A DNA stretch of 64,000 nucleotides, taken from NCBI GenBank assembly GCA_026399645.1, contig JAPLQN010000059.1, positions 1 through 64,000 on the forward strand. Direction: 5' to 3'. A program made the translations under genes and the position numbers. The first letter of the stretch is position 1; each line of letters opens with the position of its first letter. The notes beneath the pieces are model-generated. The model was not told where the DNA came from. It worked only from the letters and a program-made list of their open reading frames with translations, and searched no databases. Of the stretch, positions 59,705 through 64,000 are shown piece by piece. The stretch comes from Candidatus Methylopumilus sp. Lineage in GTDB: Bacteria > Pseudomonadota > Gammaproteobacteria > Burkholderiales > Methylophilaceae.

Positions 59705-60774
59705 TTTTTAATCAATCGCTCGCATGCTTGAAAAATGACTTCCTCAGGCTTTGTCGTAACATTTTCTAATGCTGCTTTTGCCATAATCAAACATTTTTTT
59801 CTTGTCATTTCTTGAAGTAATTCACTTAATAAGTCTGATGTAAATTCCTCCTGAATTATAAGTCGCGCAGCCTTCTTGTCACTTAAGTATTTTGCGTTAT
59901 AAAACTGATGGTTATCAACTGCAAAAGGAAAGGGCACTAATAAGCTAGGAATACCAGCTGCCGAAAATTCAGAGACTGTAAGGGCTCCGGATCTGGCTAT
60001 AACAAAATCTGCCCATTCATAAACTTTTTCAATATTGTCTAAATAAGCTCTGCAGTCTGCTTTAATATCACTCTTCTTATATGCTGCTTTTAACTCTTGA
60101 AAATTTTTCTCGCCTGACTGATGAATAATCGTTGGTCTATTTTTAGGATGCATTTTTTTGATACTTAAAGGAATCGTATCATTAAAAAATTTAGCGCCCA
60201 GACTGCCTCCGACTACAAGCAATCTTAAAGGTCCCTTTCTATTTTTAAATCTTTTAATTGGTGGCTGAATTTGTCTAATAGCATTTCTCACTGGATTCCC
60301 AATTTTTTTAGAGGAACGTATAAACTTAATTGGAAATGCAGAATATATTTCTGTAGCAATCATCGCCAATAATTTATTAGTGAGTCCTGGGATAGAGTTT
60401 TGTTCATGCACAATCAGTTCCTTGCCCATGAGTCTTGCCATAACCCCTGCGGGAAATGAAACATAACCCCCCATAACAATTACCACATCTGGCTTTTCAT
60501 TTTTAATTGTGATTGCACACTGTATTAAAGCAATTAAAAGTGTAAATGGCAGTTTTAACCAACTTAAAATACTTTTGCCTCTGACGCCTGAAATATCAAT
60601 CATTACTTTTTGATAAGGCTTTTTTTCTATTAATCTGTTTTCCATGCCATGTTTTGTGCCAAGCCAAGTGATCATCCAACCTTTAGCTTTTAAATAATCA
60701 GCAATTGCGATACCTGGATAGATGTGTCCTCCAGTTCCTCCCGCAACAATCAATATTTTTTTATTGGGCTTCAT
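59701..60774 (-). CDS. murG: UDP-GlcNAc:lipid I N-acetylglucosaminyltransferase
   Basis: MurG converts lipid I to lipid II at the inner face of the membrane. The 357-residue GT-B protein has IVAGGTGGHIYPGIAIA near residue 10, VIVMGGYVSFPAGVMA near residue 98, VVGGSLGAKFFND near residue 188 and FVIARSGALTVSEFSAAGIPSL near residue 258. It lies 4 nt downstream of ftsW and overlaps murC by 4 nt. Confidence 0.98.
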   Translation of the reverse strand: MKPNKKILIVAGGTGGHIYPGIAIADYLKAKGWMITWLGTKHGMENRLIEKKPYQKVMIDISGVRGKSILSWLKLPFTLLIALIQCAITIKNEKPDVVIVMGGYVSFPAGVMARLMGKELIVHEQNSIPGLTNKLLAMIATEIYSAFPIKFIRSSKKIGNPVRNAIRQIQPPIKRFKNRKGPLRLLVVGGSLGAKFFNDTIPLSIKKMHPKNRPTIIHQSGEKNFQELKAAYKKSDIKADCRAYLDNIEKVYEWADFVIARSGALTVSEFSAAGIPSLLVPFPFAVDNHQFYNAKYLSDKKAARLIIQEEFTSDLLSELLQEMTRKKCLIMAKAALENVTTKPEEVIFQACERLIKK

Positions 60775-60778
60775 TAGA

Positions 60779-61936
60779 CTAAATCCCCCTTAGCCCTCTT
60801 CGATTTTCCCAATCAATTCGGAGTAATATCGCAAGCGCAATCATATTAGCCAGGATACCGCTTCCGCCGTAAGAAAGAAGTGGCAGGGTTAAACCTTTTG
60901 TAGGCAGAAGTCCCATATTCACACCCATATTGATAATACCTTGCGTACCAAACCAAATGCCAATGCCTTGAGATAGTAAGGCTGAGTAATAACTTTCATT
61001 AATAATAGCTTCTTTAGCAATTCCAAAAGCCCTGATTACCAGCCATGAAAACAATCCAATAACAATAAGTACGCCAAAAAAACCAAACTCTTCAGCTAAT
61101 ACAGCCAAAATAAAATCAGTGTGAGCTTCGGGTAAGTAAAGTAATTTTTCGACACTACCACCAAGCCCTACTCCAAAAAATTCGCCGCGTCCAAAAGCTA
61201 TAAGAGCGTGTGACAATTGATAACCTTTTCCATAGGGATCGGCCCATGGATTAAAAAAACCTATCAGCCTTTGGTATCTATAGTCAGAGCTGTAAATTAA
61301 TGCTGCCATACCAATAGGCGCAACAATAGTAAGGCCCATCAGTATTTTTTTATCTATACCACCTAAAATTAATGTACACATTGCAATAACTAGGATCACA
61401 GCAAAAGCGCCAAAATCTGGTTCAAGTAATAGCAATGCACCTAACAACATAATCACAGCTGCCATTGGAAGAAAACCTTTTAGAAAGCTACCAATTTCTT
61501 TTGATTTTCTTAAAACATAATCGGAGGCATACATAGCTGTAAATAATTTCATAAATTCCGAGGGCTGCATATTTAATACAAATAGTGAAATCCAACGTCT
61601 ACTTCCATTCACCACATGGCCAATACCCGGAATGAGGACGAGGATAAGTGAGACCATACCTGCCATAAATAAATAAGGAGACATTTTTTGCCACCAGCGA
61701 ATTGGAATTTGGAAAATAATAAATCCGACAACAAATCCCAGTGAAACATAAATTGATTGCCTTAATAAGAAAAAGTAATTTTGATGCTTAGTTAATTTAC
61801 TAGATTCAGCAAAAGAAATAGAGGATGAATAAACCATAATAAGGCCAATTGCAATTAATATTAATGATACCCAAAACAGGCCTTGATCAAAGGAAGGTTT
61901 ATCTATTGTCGATTTATTAGAAAATTTATCAATCAT
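60779..61936 (-). CDS. ftsW: Peptidoglycan glycosyltransferase FtsW
   Basis: A SEDS-family polymerase that makes septal glycan strands with its partner PBP FtsI. It has 385 residues and about ten transmembrane helices. VMVYSSSISFA, NMQPSEFMKLFTAMYASDY, LLLLEPDFGAFAVI and EAHTDFILAVLAEEFG are the conserved loops, with the putative catalytic aspartate in the last or in the extracellular LLEPD segment. It overlaps murD by 4 nt. Confidence 0.97.
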   Translation of the reverse strand: MIDKFSNKSTIDKPSFDQGLFWVSLILIAIGLIMVYSSSISFAESSKLTKHQNYFFLLRQSIYVSLGFVVGFIIFQIPIRWWQKMSPYLFMAGMVSLILVLIPGIGHVVNGSRRWISLFVLNMQPSEFMKLFTAMYASDYVLRKSKEIGSFLKGFLPMAAVIMLLGALLLLEPDFGAFAVILVIAMCTLILGGIDKKILMGLTIVAPIGMAALIYSSDYRYQRLIGFFNPWADPYGKGYQLSHALIAFGRGEFFGVGLGGSVEKLLYLPEAHTDFILAVLAEEFGFFGVLIVIGLFSWLVIRAFGIAKEAIINESYYSALLSQGIGIWFGTQGIINMGVNMGLLPTKGLTLPLLSYGGSGILANMIALAILLRIDWENRRGLRGI

Positions 61937-63282
61937 GATTTATTTTTTAACTTACTCACACAATCTTTAAAAACTTCCCCGCGATGTACATAATTTTTAA
62001 ACATATCTGTACTTGCACATGCTGGGGAAAGAAGAACTATATCGCCCGCTTCAGCTAACTCAAAAGATTTAATAACTGCTGTTTCAAGATTTTTTTCAAC
62101 AGTTGTCGGAATGACTCCGCCGCTAAATACCTCTTGCATTATTTTTGCGTCTTTACCAATCAATGCAATATTTTTAACTCTACCTTTAGACGGGCCTATT
62201 AATGGTTTAAAATTTTGACTTTTCCCATCCCCTCCGGCAATCAGTAGGATTGGCTTCGTCATACTATGAATAGCGGCAATTGTAGCGCCAACGTTGGTAC
62301 CTTTCGAATCGTTATAAAAATCAATTCCTGATATAGAGTTAATATATTCAACTCGATGAGGTGGGGCCTTAAATTGACTTAGTACTTTTTTAATCACATC
62401 TTTTGAAATCATAAATGACTCACAAAGAGCCAAAGCAGCCATGATATTTAGAATATTATGTGCGCCCTTAAGTTTAATTTCATCTATAGAAATAATTTCA
62501 GAATTGCCTTTTGCGATGAAATATTGATTCCCATTTTTTTTAATACCGTAATTTTTCTCGTCCAAATGATTTCCAAAGGTCACTGAACTTTCATTAATCT
62601 TAGATTTAAGATAATCATCATCTCTATTTAAGATCGTTTTTTTAGCATGATTAAATATTCTATATTTTGCTTTGGCATACTCTTCGATTGATCCGTATCG
62701 ATCCATATGATCTTCCGAAATATTTAAGACGACGGCTGCTTCAAGCGCCAATGAATATGTCGTTTCTAATTGATAGCTAGACAGTTCAAGCACATAAGCC
62801 TCTGGCGCTTTTTGATTTAAGGTATTTAATATGGGGACTCCAATATTTCCCCCGACAATTACTGATATGCCAGCTGCTTTCAATAAATCTCCCACAAGAG
62901 ATGTAACTGTCGTTTTGCCGTTTGATCCTGTAATGCCAATCACTTTTGAACTCACCGGTTTAACTAGCGCAAAGATTTCAATATCGCCAATTACAGGTAT
63001 GCCTCGATTTAGAGCCGTTTGTAAATAACTTTCTCTCAATGACACGCCTGGACTAATAATAATTAATTCAACATCATTAATGATGTCATCGTTAAATTTT
63101 TCTCCAATAGAAAATTTAATATCTTTAAATTTTTCTTTTATCTCATCAAAATTATCAATATCTAGTCTTGTATCAATAGCTTGAATATCACATTCTTTGT
63201 TCGCTAAAAAATGCAAGACAGATTGGCCTGTGTCTCCAAGACCAACTACCAGAATTTTCTTTTTATTAAAATTGATGCTCAT
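61933..63282 (-). CDS. murD: UDP-N-acetylmuramoylalanine-D-glutamate ligase
   Basis: MurD adds D-glutamate to UDP-MurNAc-L-Ala. The 449 residues have the N-terminal [17 protein letters not shown], the ATP loop [15 protein letters not shown] near residue 115, [13 protein letters not shown] near residue 185 and [15 protein letters not shown] near residue 317. It overlaps both mraY and ftsW by 4 nt, part of the uninterrupted dcw transcript. Confidence 0.97.
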   Translation of the reverse strand: MSINFNKKKILVVGLGDTGQSVLHFLANKECDIQAIDTRLDIDNFDEIKEKFKDIKFSIGEKFNDDIINDVELIIISPGVSLRESYLQTALNRGIPVIGDIEIFALVKPVSSKVIGITGSNGKTTVTSLVGDLLKAAGISVIVGGNIGVPILNTLNQKAPEAYVLELSSYQLETTYSLALEAAVVLNISEDHMDRYGSIEEYAKAKYRIFNHAKKTILNRDDDYLKSKINESSVTFGNHLDEKNYGIKKNGNQYFIAKGNSEIISIDEIKLKGAHNILNIMAALALCESFMISKDVIKKVLSQFKAPPHRVEYINSISGIDFYNDSKGTNVGATIAAIHSMTKPILLIAGGDGKSQNFKPLIGPSKGRVKNIALIGKDAKIMQEVFSGGVIPTTVEKNLETAVIKSFELAEAGDIVLLSPACASTDMFKNYVHRGEVFKDCVSKLKNKS

Positions 63283-64000
63283 CTAATCTTCAGGGATGAG
63301 ATTCCGATTAATACAAGCATCATTGTTATGATCCAAAATCTAACAACGACCTGGGTTTCTTTCCATCCTTTTTTCTCATAGTGATGGTGAAGTGGTGCCA
63401 TAAGGAAAATTCGCTTACCAATACCATATTTAAATTTTGTGTATTTAAAGTACATGACTTGGATGGCAACAGAAAAAGTCTCGACCACAAAAATACCACC
63501 CATAATAAATAAAACGATCTCTTGCCTCACAATTACTGCAATTGTGCCAATGGCGGCACCAAGAGCAAGTGCGCCTAGATCGCCCATGAACACTTCCGCA
63601 GGATAAGTGTTGAACCATAAAAACCCCAAACCAGCTCCAGCCATTGCAGTACAAAATATAGCTAACTCACCAGCGCCACTGATATAAGGAATACCTAAAT
63701 ATTTAGCTATGACATAATTACCTGCGACATAAGCAAAAACACCCAACGCACTAGCAACCAATACAGCTGGCATAATGGCAAGGCCATCTAGACCATCTGT
63801 TAGATTGACTGCATTACTGCTCCCTACAATGACGATATAACTTAAAAGTATAAAAGCAGGTCCGCTCATCGTAAAACTTACATCCTTAAAGAATGGAAGA
63901 ATAAGTGAGGTCTGTTCAGGAGTTACCGCGTTAGACCAAAGATATATAGATGCTCCAAGACCTATGATTGATTGCAATAAATATTTTTGCCCCGCACTCA
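63279..64000 (-). CDS. mraY: Phospho-N-acetylmuramoyl-pentapeptide transferase, 3' part (cut by window edge)
   Basis: MraY makes lipid I from UDP-MurNAc-pentapeptide and undecaprenyl phosphate. The frame stays open to the right edge, reading [15 protein letters not shown], so about 120 N-terminal residues lie outside and the TTG at 63977 is internal. Remaining features are [14 protein letters not shown] (catalytic aspartates), [24 protein letters not shown] and [14 protein letters not shown] with the HHH motif. It leads the visible dcw genes with a 4-nt overlap to murD. Confidence 0.96.
   Translation of the reverse strand, partial: SAGQKYLLQSIIGLGASIYLWSNAVTPEQTSLILPFFKDVSFTMSGPAFILLSYIVIVGSSNAVNLTDGLDGLAIMPAVLVASALGVFAYVAGNYVIAKYLGIPYISGAGELAIFCTAMAGAGLGFLWFNTYPAEVFMGDLGALALGAAIGTIAVIVRQEIVLFIMGGIFVVETFSVAIQVMYFKYTKFKYGIGKRIFLMAPLHHHYEKKGWKETQVVVRFWIITMMLVLIGISSLKIR

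Overview
The window is a gene-dense, AT-rich bacterial chromosome segment. It has about 62 protein genes, four tRNAs, no intergenic gap over about 300 bases, and no insertion sequence, prophage or CRISPR array. Gene content and order point to a betaproteobacterium: recA-recX-alaS, yajC-secD-secF, clpS-clpA, dapA-bamC, rnfABCDGE-nth, dciA diverging from an M23 peptidase and secA, tkt-gap-pgk next to purC, and a full dcw cluster ending in lpxC. Small intergenic spaces, many 1-20 nt overlaps, frequent TTG starts and low GC suggest a streamlined planktonic methylotroph of the Methylophilaceae (the OM43/LD28, 'Candidatus Methylopumilus' type). That assignment is inference; no methanol oxidation gene lies in the window.

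Layout. 1-7000 (+): thiL (cut by the window edge), pgpA, pncC, recA, recX, alaS, lysC. 7004-7619: tRNA-Ser(GCU), tRNA-Arg(ACG) and tRNA-Arg(UCG) on +, tRNA-Lys(UUU) on -. 7684-12933: ffh (-), a ypjD-like gene (+), then pssA-leuA-HAD phosphatase (-). 13045-21299 (+): tgt, yajC, secD, secF, a CNNM/CBS protein, clpS, clpA. 21296-27309: pyrD-GST (-), roxA and a 43-residue lipoprotein (+), a metallo-beta-lactamase-fold gene, then dapA-bamC (-). 27548-33140 (+): the six-gene Rnf complex and nth. 33127-36916 (-): M23 peptidase, secA, a DUF1289 protein. 36959-40315 (+): dciA, a TSUP permease, hppA. 40370-46261 (-): tkt-gap-pgk-purC and a thioredoxin-like gene. 46305-50211 (+): rsmE, an HTH-argA fusion, argB, a HAD nucleotidase. 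50204-64000 (-): the dcw cluster mraY-murD-ftsW-murG-murC-murB-ddlB-ftsQ-ftsA-ftsZ-lpxC, a new small membrane protein, an NDUFA9-like protein and cca.

The most unusual object is at 47115-48668. It is one uninterrupted frame joining a Cro/CI-type DNA-binding domain to a complete N-acetylglutamate synthase (ArgA). There is no usable start codon between the two parts, a 9-bp inverted repeat sits just upstream, and argB follows. This looks like a trigger enzyme that could sense arginine and bind DNA. Other points: a duplicated tRNA-Arg whose copy reads UCG instead of ACG; a recX with no canonical start codon for its conserved N-terminus; a terminator-like hairpin 16 nt before gap with no room for a promoter; pgk abutting purC where relatives usually carry pyk and fba; a lipoprotein built from an 18-bp tandem repeat; and a two-helix membrane protein coupled to lpxC by an ATGA overlap.

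The window is otherwise mostly housekeeping: cofactor and amino-acid synthesis, DNA repair, translation, protein export, ion-motive energy conservation (Rnf, H+-pyrophosphatase), sugar-phosphate metabolism and cell-wall synthesis/division.
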